From IMG/VR virus record IMGVR_UViG_3300017989_000126, positions 1 to 60,652 of that record: a stretch of 60,652 nucleotides of DNA. The stretch is one strand, 5' to 3'. A program made the position numbers and the translations under genes. The notes under the pieces are model-generated. The model saw nothing but the letters and a program-made list of their open reading frames with translations, did not search any database and had not been told where the DNA came from. Below, piece by piece: positions 40,719-48,496 of the stretch (the first letter of the stretch is position 1; each line of letters starts with the position of its first letter). This DNA comes from a virus.

Positions 40719-41345
40719 ATGGCTATACCTATGGGTATTGGCAATTTGGGTTTCGAAAACAATGTGTTCAAACGGAAATTCCGTTACACCGTTGAGTTGC
40801 AAAATATTTGTGGCGGTCAACAGGTTCCAAAACATTATGTGAAAATGGCTGACCGCCCAAATATTTCAATTGAACCAACTGAGATCAATTTCCTCAACGC
40901 TAAAAGCTGGATTCCGGGCAAAGCATCATGGGAAACCATTACTTTGACTTACTATGATGTTGCCAACACATATGAATTGAAACCACTATATGACTGGTTA
41001 GCATCAGTCTACAATTTTGCTGATCCTCGTGGTATTTTTGGAGGTTTACAACAAGGCTCTCAAAAGAATGATTATGCAGCAACTGCTATCATATCTCTTT
41101 GGGATGGTTGTGGAGAAGAATTAGAAAGATGGACAATTAGAGATGCTTGGCCAGAAGCAGTGAATTTTGATTCCCTCGATTACAGTGATTCCGAAGCAGT
41201 CACTATCGAATTGACACTGCGTTACTCCGATGTATTTTACCAACACATGTGTCCAAATTACATTCCTCAAAACTGCTGTTCGCCTTGTGGTGGCATAGGA
41301 GGGGGTTTGACTTTAATAAACGTTGAAAGAACTCCGCTTCGTTAA
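40719..41345 (+). CDS. Tail tube protein, paralog 3
   Basis: 208 residues: 'FKRKFRYTVELQNI', 'RPNISIEPTEINFLNAKSWIPGKASWE', 'SLWDGCGEELERWTI' and 'FDSLDYSDSEAVTIELTLRYSDV'. The Cys-rich end (CPNYIPQNCCSPCGG) parallels paralog 2, followed by a short extra tail. It has an AAGGAG site. A terminator separates it from paralog 4. Confidence 0.92.
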   Translation: MAIPMGIGNLGFENNVFKRKFRYTVELQNICGGQQVPKHYVKMADRPNISIEPTEINFLNAKSWIPGKASWETITLTYYDVANTYELKPLYDWLASVYNFADPRGIFGGLQQGSQKNDYAATAIISLWDGCGEELERWTIRDAWPEAVNFDSLDYSDSEAVTIELTLRYSDVFYQHMCPNYIPQNCCSPCGGIGGGLTLINVERTPLR

Positions 41346-41374
41346 ACGATCATTGTCGTTGGTTACTATATTGA

Positions 41375-41400
41375 GGGGTAGCTTATGCTGCCCCTTTTTT
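41375..41400 (+). terminator. Intrinsic terminator between tube paralogs 3 and 4
   Basis: AGGGGTAGC pairs with GCTGCCCCT (one G-T pair) and is followed by six T residues. It may lower expression of paralog 4. Confidence 0.75.
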
Positions 41401-41416
41401 ATCTATGGAGGCTCAA

Positions 41417-41938
41417 ATGGGTCGTAGAATGAGCATTGACTTTGGCGATAAGTTGTGCAAAAGAAAACATCGTTGGCTATTTCAGCTTACCAGCAATAAT
41501 GGCGAAGTAATTGGAGATGGATCGCTTAACACATTACCTCCACTTAAAACATCCCGACCAACTTTAGTTTTCAAAGAAATGTCAGCACAACATCTTAACG
41601 AAGAGGTGTTTTACCCGGCAAAGCCTGACTGGAAGCCAATTCAAATCACATTATACGACATTAAAACAAATGGAAACCACCCTGTATTCGAATGGCTGAA
41701 AAGCCTTTATGATCCAGAAGATCAAGCAAAGTGGTCAGCTCCTGTTGACAGTGGTTTCATTAGACCAAATGCAACTTTGACTTTATTTGATGGTTGCGGT
41801 GAAGTTGTGGAAAGATGGGTCTACCAAAGTGTCTGGCCTCAGACAGTGGATTTTCAACAACTAGACATGGGCTTAAGCGAATATGTTACATGTGATTTGA
41901 TTTTAAGATACGTCAGAGCTTACATTGAGGAATTTTGA
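41417..41938 (+). CDS. Tail tube protein, paralog 4 (diverged)
   Basis: 173 residues. It keeps 'CKRKHRWLFQL', 'RPTLVFKEMSAQHLNEEVFYPAKPDW', 'ITLYDIK', 'TLFDGCGEVVERWV', 'LDMGLSEYVTCDLILRY' but lacks the Cys-rich tail. ATG 41417 is chosen because GGAGG lies seven bases before it. The divergence and the preceding terminator suggest a minor role such as a tube-tip or terminator ring. It overlaps the convergent gene at 41920 by 19 bases. Confidence 0.85.
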   Translation: MGRRMSIDFGDKLCKRKHRWLFQLTSNNGEVIGDGSLNTLPPLKTSRPTLVFKEMSAQHLNEEVFYPAKPDWKPIQITLYDIKTNGNHPVFEWLKSLYDPEDQAKWSAPVDSGFIRPNATLTLFDGCGEVVERWVYQSVWPQTVDFQQLDMGLSEYVTCDLILRYVRAYIEEF

Positions 41939-42186
41939 TCTTCTTGCTCTTCGTCATATTCTTCTTTTAAACACTCTTTCATTCCACGCAGGGCGTCTTC
42001 AAGTTGCTTGTTTTTCCAACCCATTTCACGACATGTACTGCTTTTATTGAGACGACCTTTTTTGGTGTATACAATATTTTCACCGCCTAACAAACACTCC
42101 ACTAAATCGCCATATCCATTGTCGATTAATTTTTGAATCATCTCACCTGTTTCAAGGTTAATTGTTGGATCTACATTAGCATTCAT
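41920..42186 (-). CDS. Small hypothetical protein downstream of the late sigma gene
   Basis: 88 residues, with an N-terminal helix (TGEMIQKLIDNGYGDLVECL), a 'TKKGRLNKSSTCREMGWKNK' segment resembling a short helix-turn-helix, and an acidic C-terminal helix (ECLKEEYDEEQEDQ). It starts 16 bases after the sigma factor gene, in the place where a small transcription co-factor could sit. A T4 gp33-like role is only a thought; no gp33 motif is visible. Confidence 0.6.
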   Translation of the reverse strand: MNANVDPTINLETGEMIQKLIDNGYGDLVECLLGGENIVYTKKGRLNKSSTCREMGWKNKQLEDALRGMKECLKEEYDEEQEDQNSSM

Positions 42187-42201
42187 AAATTTTACCCCAC
42201 T

Positions 42202-42744
42202 TTAATTGTATCGCTCTTTTCCATTTCTAAGAAAAACTGATTCGAGTTTGTCTTGCAAGAATGTATGATACTTCTTTTTCAATTCATGATAATTTCGTGC
42301 GCTGCGATAAAGTTGTCGATAATGATTCAAAATACATGTTGTCATATAATTGAATGCTTTAGCTTTTTGTCCATTCTTGCCTGTGTAATTGGGGTTGAAT
42401 CTATCTACTTTTTCAAAGCAGATAACTACGCCTTCCTGAATAGCATCATCAATATCAATGCCACTAAATTTTGCATAGTTAGCGATGTTTTCAGACAAGA
42501 TATAAAAAGCAGTAGCTAACTGGTCCTGACACTCTTTGAAATTTTCACATGTTTCTTCATATGAATCAATTTTGTCTTGCAGTAGCTTCTTCTTTTGGTT
42601 ATCTTTGTATTTCAACTTGCGTCTTTGGTGTGTCTCTTGTAGATCCTGAAGTATTAATTCGTATTTTTGTTTTTCACGTTTGTGTATTTGAAAGGACTGA
42701 ATCACAGATTCAAATGTCTTATTGTTTAGATACTCGTTAGCCAA
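42202..42744 (-). CDS. Late-transcription sigma factor, T4 gp55-like
   Basis: 180 residues. The N-terminal half is a charged coiled helix. The C-terminal half, 'GIDIDDAIQEGVVICFEKVDRFNP', then 'AFNYMTTCILNHYRQLYRSARNYHELKKKYHTF', is sigma70 region 2 (core binding and -10 recognition) in the short form used by gp55 proteins. T4 gp55 directs host RNA polymerase to TATAAATA late promoters with gp33 and the sliding clamp. An AGGAGG-type site lies upstream. It likely recognises the TATATA boxes seen ahead of virion genes here (inference). Confidence 0.85.
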   Translation of the reverse strand: MANEYLNNKTFESVIQSFQIHKREKQKYELILQDLQETHQRRKLKYKDNQKKKLLQDKIDSYEETCENFKECQDQLATAFYILSENIANYAKFSGIDIDDAIQEGVVICFEKVDRFNPNYTGKNGQKAKAFNYMTTCILNHYRQLYRSARNYHELKKKYHTFLQDKLESVFLRNGKERYN

Positions 42745-42845
42745 AAGTCCTCCTGTGTACCAAAGGGGGGATTATATATCTGTTTGTGGCTAACAAATTC
42801 TCACAAGAAAAAACAAGAAATCCATTCTATTAAAATAATCATAGT

Positions 42846-43037
42846 ATGCATCTTATCAGTTTGTTCTCAGAAATACAAGCCAATCCTAAGAATATTAGGG
42901 CTTACAGGCGTCTCATAGATCATTATCGTAAACAAAATATGATAAATGAAGAGCAAGCTTTTATTAGCCTGCTGGAGGAAAAGTTTGACACTACTTACGA
43001 TTCAAATCCTGACGAAGAACAACGAACAAACAATTGA
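42846..43037 (+). CDS. Small TPR-like hypothetical protein
   Basis: 63 residues, helical, with 'NPKNIRAYRRLIDHYRKQN' reading like one TPR unit. It overlaps the glycosyltransferase start at 42985. The ribosome site for that gene lies within it, which suggests translational coupling. It has no clear ribosome site of its own, and TATATA lies upstream at about 42773. Tentative. Confidence 0.4.
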   Translation: MHLISLFSEIQANPKNIRAYRRLIDHYRKQNMINEEQAFISLLEEKFDTTYDSNPDEEQRTNN

Positions 43038-43944
43038 AAAAACACTTCGTTCAATTCAACCTTTAGATTGTCCCATTGTAGCCATAGACATGGGCAGCAA
43101 AGATAACACTATAGAAATATGTCAAAATTATGGAGTGGAAGTTGTTTGGGACAAATCTACTACAAATAGAAGCGATCTTCGTAACAAAATAACACAACAA
43201 TGTGACACAGAATGGCAAATGTATATTGAACCATGGGAAACATTAAACCAAGGTCATATGCTTGTTTTAAATGGCCTAAAAAGCAATTTTCATTACCTGA
43301 CAATTATACGCAACACTATATTCAGCAAAGAGATACGAATTTGGAAACCTGCAAGTGGTAAAAAATTCATAAACCCTGTTTTTGAACGAATTGATTCCGA
43401 TCAAGCCGATAATCTATCAGGAATCATTTATTCAGGAGGCAATTTAAACTTTGAAGATGCCAGAAAAGAATTAAATCGCTGGAAAAACGAAAAACCAATG
43501 GATGCTGCTCCGTTTTACTATGAAGCATCTCTTTTAATGGCCGAAGGAAAATATGAAGAATTTATGAAATCATCTTCGCATTATATGTTCATTGAAAACA
43601 AAGTCTCTATGTCTTCTGTAATGAATCGATACTATTATGCATTCGTTTCTTTGTACCACTTCAAACAAGTAAAACCCACTTTGCAGAACTTAGCTCTTTG
43701 CCTTGAAGCCAAACCATTAATGGCAGAATTTTGGTGTTTGACAGCAGATGTCCATTACCATCTTTTGAACGATTTTGACAAAGCAAAAAAACTTTATGAA
43801 AATGCAATTTTTTTAGGCCGGAGACGACTGAAAAGTGATGAATGGCCGATGGATGTCACAAAATATGGATCATATCCAGAGAAAATGATTGCCAGTTGTG
43901 ATGAACTTTTGAAATCAACACAAGTTTATTCTAAAAGAAATTAA
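42985..43944 (+). CDS. Family 2-type glycosyltransferase with TPR-like C-terminal half
   Basis: 319 residues from TTG 42985, which has GGAGG six bases upstream. The N-terminal 'LTIQILTKNNEQTIEKTL' and 'IVAIDMGSKDNTIEICQNYG' are the GT2 nucleotide-sugar-binding start. The usual DxD is weak (YIEPWE at its place), so the domain may be degenerate. The second half (about 180-310) is helical with TPR-like repeats (EFWCLTADVHYHLLNDFDKA). It may be partner to the TPR/GT9 protein at 4.8 kb in decorating a surface. It converges with the gene at 43941. Confidence 0.65.
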   Translation: MTLLTIQILTKNNEQTIEKTLRSIQPLDCPIVAIDMGSKDNTIEICQNYGVEVVWDKSTTNRSDLRNKITQQCDTEWQMYIEPWETLNQGHMLVLNGLKSNFHYLTIIRNTIFSKEIRIWKPASGKKFINPVFERIDSDQADNLSGIIYSGGNLNFEDARKELNRWKNEKPMDAAPFYYEASLLMAEGKYEEFMKSSSHYMFIENKVSMSSVMNRYYYAFVSLYHFKQVKPTLQNLALCLEAKPLMAEFWCLTADVHYHLLNDFDKAKKLYENAIFLGRRRLKSDEWPMDVTKYGSYPEKMIASCDELLKSTQVYSKRN

Positions 43945-44312
43945 AACCCCAAATCATTTATCACAACAGTAACTTGATCTTCAAACCTTGCAATGTCGAG
44001 TTGTTTGCGACCGGGAGGGAGAGCACGAAGTTTACTGGCCAATTCATGAATCGTGCAATTGATTACCGACCACTCGTTCTTTGTCACTGTTTCTTCTTCA
44101 GCTTCACTTGTGTCTTTTGTTGGGAAATAATCTGCAAGTTGTTTTGAAGCTGTTTTCATTACCTTTTTGTAGATTGGATGATTGCAGGCACATCCCGGAT
44201 TTTGGAGAAACTTAGTGACATCCTTTGTCAGCTCTTCGGGGAGAGTTGACCGAAAACGGTCATCGAGAAGTGCTTGCTTCACATCCAGTAATTTGATTTT
44301 CTGTTTGCTCAT
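43941..44312 (-). CDS. Conserved T4-like phage hypothetical with PGCACN motif
   Basis: 123 residues. 'DVKQALLDDRFRSTLPEELTKDVTKFLQNPGCACNHPIY' and 'ELASKLRALPPGRKQLDIARFEDQVTVVIND' are blocks I associate with uncharacterised proteins of T4-like phages. The Cys-x-Cys might bind metal. It is first in position but last in transcription of a five-gene minus-strand run with overlapping ends. Confidence 0.65.
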   Translation of the reverse strand: MSKQKIKLLDVKQALLDDRFRSTLPEELTKDVTKFLQNPGCACNHPIYKKVMKTASKQLADYFPTKDTSEAEEETVTKNEWSVINCTIHELASKLRALPPGRKQLDIARFEDQVTVVINDLGF

Positions 44313-44647
44313 GTTTCATCCAATTCTTCTGGTTCTTCGATCTTTCTCTGAGCTTCTTTTTGACGTTCTTCCTCTTCTTCAATCCTTTTTCTTTGCTCTT
44401 TTTCTGCTTTCACAAAGACATCAGGAAGTCTTTTTAAAACAACGCCTCTGCCACATTTTGGACATTTAACTGAAGGGGGTTGTTCTGTTGCTTTCTTGGT
44501 TTTAGTCTTTTTGGTCAATGGATCAATGTAAGGAGAACCACCGGGAACTTTAGGTCTTCTGATTTCCACCAGTCCTTCTGTTGATTCAACAATTTTTTTG
44601 TAAGCACATGGCTCGCAAAAAATCATATACCTTTTATTCGCTGTCAT
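44309..44647 (-). CDS. Zinc-ribbon hypothetical protein
   Basis: 112 residues. Two Cys pairs (CEPC near 12-15 and CPKCG near 70-74) form a probable zinc ribbon with a Lys/Pro linker between them. A Glu/Arg-rich helix follows. It overlaps both neighbours by a few bases. ATG 44647 is used; in-frame starts slightly upstream are also possible. Might contact DNA or RNA polymerase; function unknown. Confidence 0.55.
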   Translation of the reverse strand: MTANKRYMIFCEPCAYKKIVESTEGLVEIRRPKVPGGSPYIDPLTKKTKTKKATEQPPSVKCPKCGRGVVLKRLPDVFVKAEKEQRKRIEEEEERQKEAQRKIEEPEELDET

Positions 44648-44960
44648 CCCCAACATCACCTATTACAAATTCTGTTTTTGAAACAATGTAATCGTTTATA
44701 ATCATATAAGCTGGCGAAACGAAACTTCCAGCAAAACCTGAAGCAAGAATCCAAAATGGGTTTTGTGAAATAATAATTGCTCCGCAGATCATGCCACACC
44801 AAAAACCACAACATTGATGACATGTAACAAGTTTGTTAAAAGTGTCACCAAGCAATTCAGTGCCCTTGTTTCTAAACAAAACAACAAGAGGCATGTCGCT
44901 TTCAACGACAATATTTGTCAATCCAATTGTGCTCAATAAAAAGAAAATTATATCAGCCAT
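44634..44960 (-). CDS. Small membrane protein, DUF1360-like
   Basis: 108 residues from ATG 44960 (GAGG upstream). Two or three hydrophobic helices include 'DIIFFLLSTIGLTNIVVES', 'CGFWCGMICGAIIIS' and 'WILASGFAGSFVSPAYMII', with a conserved TCHQCCGFW motif between. This C..CCGFW pattern is typical of DUF1360 proteins in phages. Membrane location is clear; function unknown. Confidence 0.7.
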   Translation of the reverse strand: MADIIFFLLSTIGLTNIVVESDMPLVVLFRNKGTELLGDTFNKLVTCHQCCGFWCGMICGAIIISQNPFWILASGFAGSFVSPAYMIINDYIVSKTEFVIGDVGDDSE

Positions 44961-45216
44961 TATTTGCCTCTTCATTTAAAACAACATTCATCCCTGATGA
45001 ATGACATGGTTTATCCCAATGTGTAACTTCTATGCGAGAGGATTCATTAGAGGTAGGAACAAACATTACGATGTAATTTTCTTCCTTTTCAATTCGTTGA
45101 ATCATCTCTTTGTTGAACTCTTTCGCTGTTTTCATCGTTTGAATTCTTTCTTCCTGAGAATCCTCAGACAAAAAGTTAATGTAAAAAGTCAATATTCCAC
45201 GCATTTGCTCAGCCAT
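44953..45216 (-). CDS. Conserved T4-like phage small protein
   Basis: 87 residues starting MAEQMRGILTFYINFL, with a charged helix (ERIQTMKTAKEFNKEMIQRI) and a beta strand pair (IVMFVPTSNESSRIEV). AGGAG lies seven bases before the ATG and a CTATATATC box about 30 bases further up. The ferredoxin-like pattern recurs in T4-like phages, function unknown. Confidence 0.65.
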   Translation of the reverse strand: MAEQMRGILTFYINFLSEDSQEERIQTMKTAKEFNKEMIQRIEKEENYIVMFVPTSNESSRIEVTHWDKPCHSSGMNVVLNEEANNG

Positions 45217-45233
45217 TATTTCTCCTATCAATT

Positions 45234-45605
45234 TTATCGCCAGAAGGATATATAGAGATATTCAGCATCCCTCCATGTACTGAAGTATTGAAACTCAATT
45301 TCACACAATGCTTCACATATCTTAGTTTCTGACAAGGGTATTTTGTAGTTTTCAACTGATCGATAGTTGAGTTTTTCTACTACCAATTGCTCGCCAAAAT
45401 GCTTTTCTAATATCTGAACGTGTTCATCATTCAATTGATCCAAGAAGTCTAAAATGGCTTGTTTTGCCATTTGTCGAAGCATTGGCACTCTAAACCCCAA
45501 TCTCCATTGCTCAAAATAACTGAACATGTAGGGAGGCAATAGTTTCTGAACTTCAGTATCTTGAAAAACAAGTTCTTCTGCGGTGGAGAAATTTAATCTT
45601 TTCAT
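45234..45605 (-). CDS. Conserved T4-like phage hypothetical protein
   Basis: 123 residues. 'LNFSTAEELVFQDTEVQKLLP', 'QWRLGFRVPMLRQMAKQAILDFL' and 'CEIEFQYFSTWRDAEYLYISFWR' are blocks I associate with uncharacterised proteins near baseplate genes in T4-like phages. It is first in the minus-strand operon and divergent from the gp26-like gene. Confidence 0.65.
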   Translation of the reverse strand: MKRLNFSTAEELVFQDTEVQKLLPPYMFSYFEQWRLGFRVPMLRQMAKQAILDFLDQLNDEHVQILEKHFGEQLVVEKLNYRSVENYKIPLSETKICEALCEIEFQYFSTWRDAEYLYISFWR

Positions 45606-45672
45606 ACTCTAATATTTCGCACCCTCGGTAGCGAAAAGCCTAATCAACTTAGAATAGTAACAAGGAGCCAAT

Positions 45673-46812
45673 ATGGCCGATGATGTTTACAGACAAACAC
45701 GAAAGAAAGTAGATCCAGATCCACAAGCTGAATCCGAAACAGTTTCACAGCCAAGTATTGATCAATTGCCTGATGATCACCCTCTAAAGGCTGTTCAATC
45801 CGTTCATCAAGCTGCTGCCCAAGAAGTTGGACAAGAAGCCCCTGCTCCTATGCGGCCTATGGCGACCCCAGATGGTGGTTTACAAATTTCAGGCAATGTG
45901 CCCCCACAATTGCGTGCACAAATGCAAGGTGGTTCACAAGGACCACCAAAAATGAACAATCCCAGATCAACTTCAACACCACAGCCCACTCCTGATAGTC
46001 AATTAAGACTTCAGGGAAGCAGCGAATTAGAAAATTTGTTGGGAAGGCTGGCCGAAGAACATTCAAATTGGGAACCTTTGGAACTTCCTTCTAAAGGTCG
46101 ATTTTACGAAAACATCCCTCCTGTTCTTCATATTCGACCTATGACAGGTGAAGAAGAGCAAATCCTTGCCACCCCAAGATGGGTCAAAAAAGGCAAGGCG
46201 ATTGATATGATTTTCGAGAAATGCATTAGAGAAAAAATACCAACAGAAGAGTTACTTTCAGTAGATCGTAACTATCTTTTGATTTTCCTTCGAGGTATAT
46301 CTTATACTCCTGAATACGATGTAGAAGTGAAATGTCCTGAATGTGCTACCAACTTTGCCACAATCATTAACCTTGACGGAATTGAAGTTGAGGAATGTCC
46401 TGACGACTTTGATTCATCTAAACTTGTAGGAACATTGCCAATTACAGGATTTGGTTATCGTTACAAATTAGCAACTGGTGGCGACGAACAGGCAATTACA
46501 GATTATCGTGAACGACGAGTTCAAATGTTTGGCGATCAAACAGAAGATGATACGTTGTTGTTTAGAACAGCTTCTTTGTTGGAATGGGTTGAAGGCGTCA
46601 CAGATCGACGTGAGATTCAAGTTCTTTTGAAGCGTCTTCCAATTGGTGACGTTGCTCATCTTCGAAATGCAGTTAATGATCCTCCTTTTGGCGTAGACAC
46701 TAAAATTCCCATGGTTTGTCCGGCATGTGCAGAAGAATTCAATATTGAATTGCCACTAGAAGCAAGTTTTTTCTTCCCACGGAAGAAGAAGGAAAACCCA
46801 ACCCATCAGTAG
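45673..46812 (+). CDS. T4 gp26/T4_baseplate-family tail assembly protein
   Basis: 379 residues. The N-terminal 120 are Pro/Gln-rich and disordered. The body starts 'LELPSKGRFY' and 'LHIRPMTGEEEQILATPRWV', the signature of the T4_baseplate (gp26-like) family. Two CxxC pairs (CPEC near 222 and CPAC near 350) suggest a zinc site. T4 gp26 is needed for baseplate hub assembly. Near its 3' end (46767-46773) is T TTT TTC, and a -1 frame continues 176 bases past its stop, so a longer fusion is likely to be made by frameshifting. Confidence 0.8.
   Translation: MADDVYRQTRKKVDPDPQAESETVSQPSIDQLPDDHPLKAVQSVHQAAAQEVGQEAPAPMRPMATPDGGLQISGNVPPQLRAQMQGGSQGPPKMNNPRSTSTPQPTPDSQLRLQGSSELENLLGRLAEEHSNWEPLELPSKGRFYENIPPVLHIRPMTGEEEQILATPRWVKKGKAIDMIFEKCIREKIPTEELLSVDRNYLLIFLRGISYTPEYDVEVKCPECATNFATIINLDGIEVEECPDDFDSSKLVGTLPITGFGYRYKLATGGDEQAITDYRERRVQMFGDQTEDDTLLFRTASLLEWVEGVTDRREIQVLLKRLPIGDVAHLRNAVNDPPFGVDTKIPMVCPACAEEFNIELPLEASFFFPRKKKENPTHQ
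46767..46773 (+). promoter_or_regulatory. Candidate -1 ribosomal frameshift heptamer (T TTT TTC)
   Basis: In the zero frame the codons are AGT TTT TTC, so both tRNAs can slip back one base. Zero-frame translation stops 39 bases later. A 7-bp hairpin (46771-46777 with 46781-46787) overlaps the 3' side. The -1 frame is open from upstream of this site to 46988. Confidence 0.6.
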
Positions 46813-46988
46813 AGCTTTGGCAAACGCTGATGGAGGAATTGTTCTTCTTCCAGTATCATATGCATATGAGCAAAAAAGATTGCATGACCTTACCTGTGCA
46901 TGAGCGCAAGTGGTTAATTCAAAGATTTATAGACCAGAAGAAAAAGGAAAATGAAGCCATAGATAAAGCACGTAAGAAAATTAAATAG
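46773..46988 (+). CDS. C-terminal extension made by -1 frameshift, gp51-like tail chaperone part
   Basis: Frame -1 relative to the gp26-like gene: 71 residues including SVELWQTLMEELFFFQYHMH, 'MSKKDCMTLPVHERKWLIQRF' and a charged helix. 'F..YHMHMS...L....(R/K)W.I.R' resembles T4-like hub-assembly proteins such as gp51. An internal ATG 46830 exists but has no ribosome site, and the reading frame joins smoothly to the gp26-like protein at the slippery heptamer. This resembles the gpG/gpGT tail-chaperone arrangement. Coordinates begin at the first shifted codon. Confidence 0.65.
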   Translation, partial: LPTEEEGKPNPSVELWQTLMEELFFFQYHMHMSKKDCMTLPVHERKWLIQRFIDQKKKENEAIDKARKKIK

Positions 46989-46999
46989 CGGGGTCGCTA

Positions 47000-47155
47000 A
47001 TGCGGAATTATTGGCTTAATCAGCACAAGGAAAGGAAAAAGAAAAAAACACTTTTGAAAGACTTGGATAAATCTGCCAGAGGCATTATCTTAAAACATTT
47101 AAAGCATAAAACGCCTAAAAAAAGTGGCAAAAAACTTTGGCTACCGGGAGACTAA
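47000..47155 (+). CDS. Small basic protein after the frameshift region
   Basis: 51 residues: MRNYWLNQHKERKKKKTLLK, then a helical, Lys-rich remainder ending LWLPGD. It starts 11 bases after the frameshift product stops and ends two bases before the next ATG. It supplies the GGGAG ribosome site for the next gene. Unknown function; the packed context makes it likely to be real. Confidence 0.55.
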   Translation: MRNYWLNQHKERKKKKTLLKDLDKSARGIILKHLKHKTPKKSGKKLWLPGD

Positions 47156-47157
47156 GG

Positions 47158-47898
47158 ATGGCAACTAAAGAAAGATATCAAAACCCTGTTGTGAACGACA
47201 CAATTAATTTAAGAATGTTTACTTACAACAGTGCTAATTTGGCAGATGTGTCAGGTATCGAAAAGGTAGACATTTATTACCTTGATCCACAAGAAGTTAC
47301 AGAAACAAATGCAGATGGGCGAAGATTAGTAGAAAGCATAGATGGTTCTGGTGTCACTGTCGAAGACACTGGAACACATCTTGTCACAATATCTGCTGAA
47401 ACAACCAAATATGTCATAGGTCAATATCTTGACATTTGGTCAATTACAATGGAATCCGATGAACCGGATCAAACCATTGAAAACTGTTTCACAATTTACC
47501 CAGACCTATGGTACACAACTCCTACTCCTGTTGTGTATGATTTTAATTTTCACTTTCAGCCAAACAAGCTCAGAAAAGGCTCTAAACAATACTTGATTGC
47601 GGAAATCATACCAAATGTTCCGAGAGGATCTGATTTGGAACGATACTATCACAATTTAGCTATTGTAAGTGATCTTAAAGTCACAATTGAACAAGAGTGT
47701 GGAGATTGCTTGCCTGAAGAACGAGATCTTAGAATCGTAGTTGATGAAGAAAGTGTTGGTTATCGTGAAATGCGATACGGATACTATCAGCTTGATACTA
47801 CTGATTTAAATTGTGGGATTTACAATGTTACATTCAAGCTGGAATTTGGTGATAATATTTTTATTTCAGACCGAATGCCATTGCAAATTTATGATTGA
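47158..47898 (+). CDS. Putative tail/baseplate structural protein
   Basis: 246 residues, all-beta in appearance: alternating strands 'NDTINLRMFTYNSANLADVSG', 'TGTHLVTISAETTKYVIGQY', 'YDFNFHFQPNKLRKGSKQYL' and 'CGIYNVTFKLEF'. Immunoglobulin-like repeats are possible. ATG 47158 has GGGAG in front; it follows the tail assembly genes directly. No named family recognised. Confidence 0.6.
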   Translation: MATKERYQNPVVNDTINLRMFTYNSANLADVSGIEKVDIYYLDPQEVTETNADGRRLVESIDGSGVTVEDTGTHLVTISAETTKYVIGQYLDIWSITMESDEPDQTIENCFTIYPDLWYTTPTPVVYDFNFHFQPNKLRKGSKQYLIAEIIPNVPRGSDLERYYHNLAIVSDLKVTIEQECGDCLPEERDLRIVVDEESVGYREMRYGYYQLDTTDLNCGIYNVTFKLEFGDNIFISDRMPLQIYD

Positions 47899-47938
47899 TA
47901 TTTAGAAAACATTACTCTTACAAGTCATTGGAGAAATA

Positions 47939-48454
47939 ATGGAAACAGTATCAATAGATCAGACAAACGTCCCTCAGCCTACAAAGCTCCCGGATTGGAA
48001 TAATTTTTGGTTGATTCCAGCCAGCAGTCCACATCTCAGAGAATTTGTACTTTCGGCAGAATGGAGTTACAGAGATAAGACTCTGTCTTTTGAACTCAAA
48101 GAAACACCAGCATTTTCTGCCTTTGATTGGTTCAGTAAACTTCCAAATGATACAGATAATGAAGAAATAATTGCTGTTTGTTTCTTTGATGATGACAATT
48201 TGGAAATTGCCAGATTGGAATTCAAAGGATTAGCTTTGTCTGGTCACAGGTGTGAATTAAACGATGGTGAAGAAGATGAAGATGAAGACAATGATTTGAT
48301 TCATGAGCTGATTTTGAGATTTCAATCAGTAAAACGTGTTCGTGGGAATCAACAATCCCTAGAAAATGTTCACAAAAAATTTCAGGAAGTAGCTGATGAA
48401 GAATGGAACGGTGAACAAAAAGAACTGGTGACAAGCACAATTCTTGATCACTGA
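47939..48454 (+). CDS. Putative tail-associated beta protein
   Basis: 171 residues. 'FVLSAEWSYRDKTLSFELKE', 'SAFDWFSKL', 'CFFDDDNLEIARLEFKGLALSGHRCEL' and 'LIHELILRFQSVKRV' give the strand order of tube-like beta proteins, with a very acidic insert (EEDEDEDN). It may be a tube cap or baseplate component related to the tube fold (inference). A ribosome site GGAG is present. An A-run and a sigma70 promoter follow. Confidence 0.5.
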   Translation: METVSIDQTNVPQPTKLPDWNNFWLIPASSPHLREFVLSAEWSYRDKTLSFELKETPAFSAFDWFSKLPNDTDNEEIIAVCFFDDDNLEIARLEFKGLALSGHRCELNDGEEDEDEDNDLIHELILRFQSVKRVRGNQQSLENVHKKFQEVADEEWNGEQKELVTSTILDH

Positions 48455-48467
48455 AAAAAAAAAAGAC

Positions 48468-48496
48468 TTGACAGAAAATTTCAGGTCCGATATAGA
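48468..48496 (+). promoter_or_regulatory. Strong sigma70 promoter
   Basis: Perfect TTGACA (48468-48473), 17 bases, TATAGA (48491-48496). The leader of about 100 bases contains two small hairpins (GCAGC/GCTGC and GCAAC/GTTGC) before the AGGAGG site of the gene at 48601. It is the best consensus promoter in the window and probably acts early. Confidence 0.75.

Noticed and set aside
41920-42186. gp33 late co-activator
   Set aside because: Position next to the gp55-like gene fits, but no gp33 or clamp-binding motif could be recognised.
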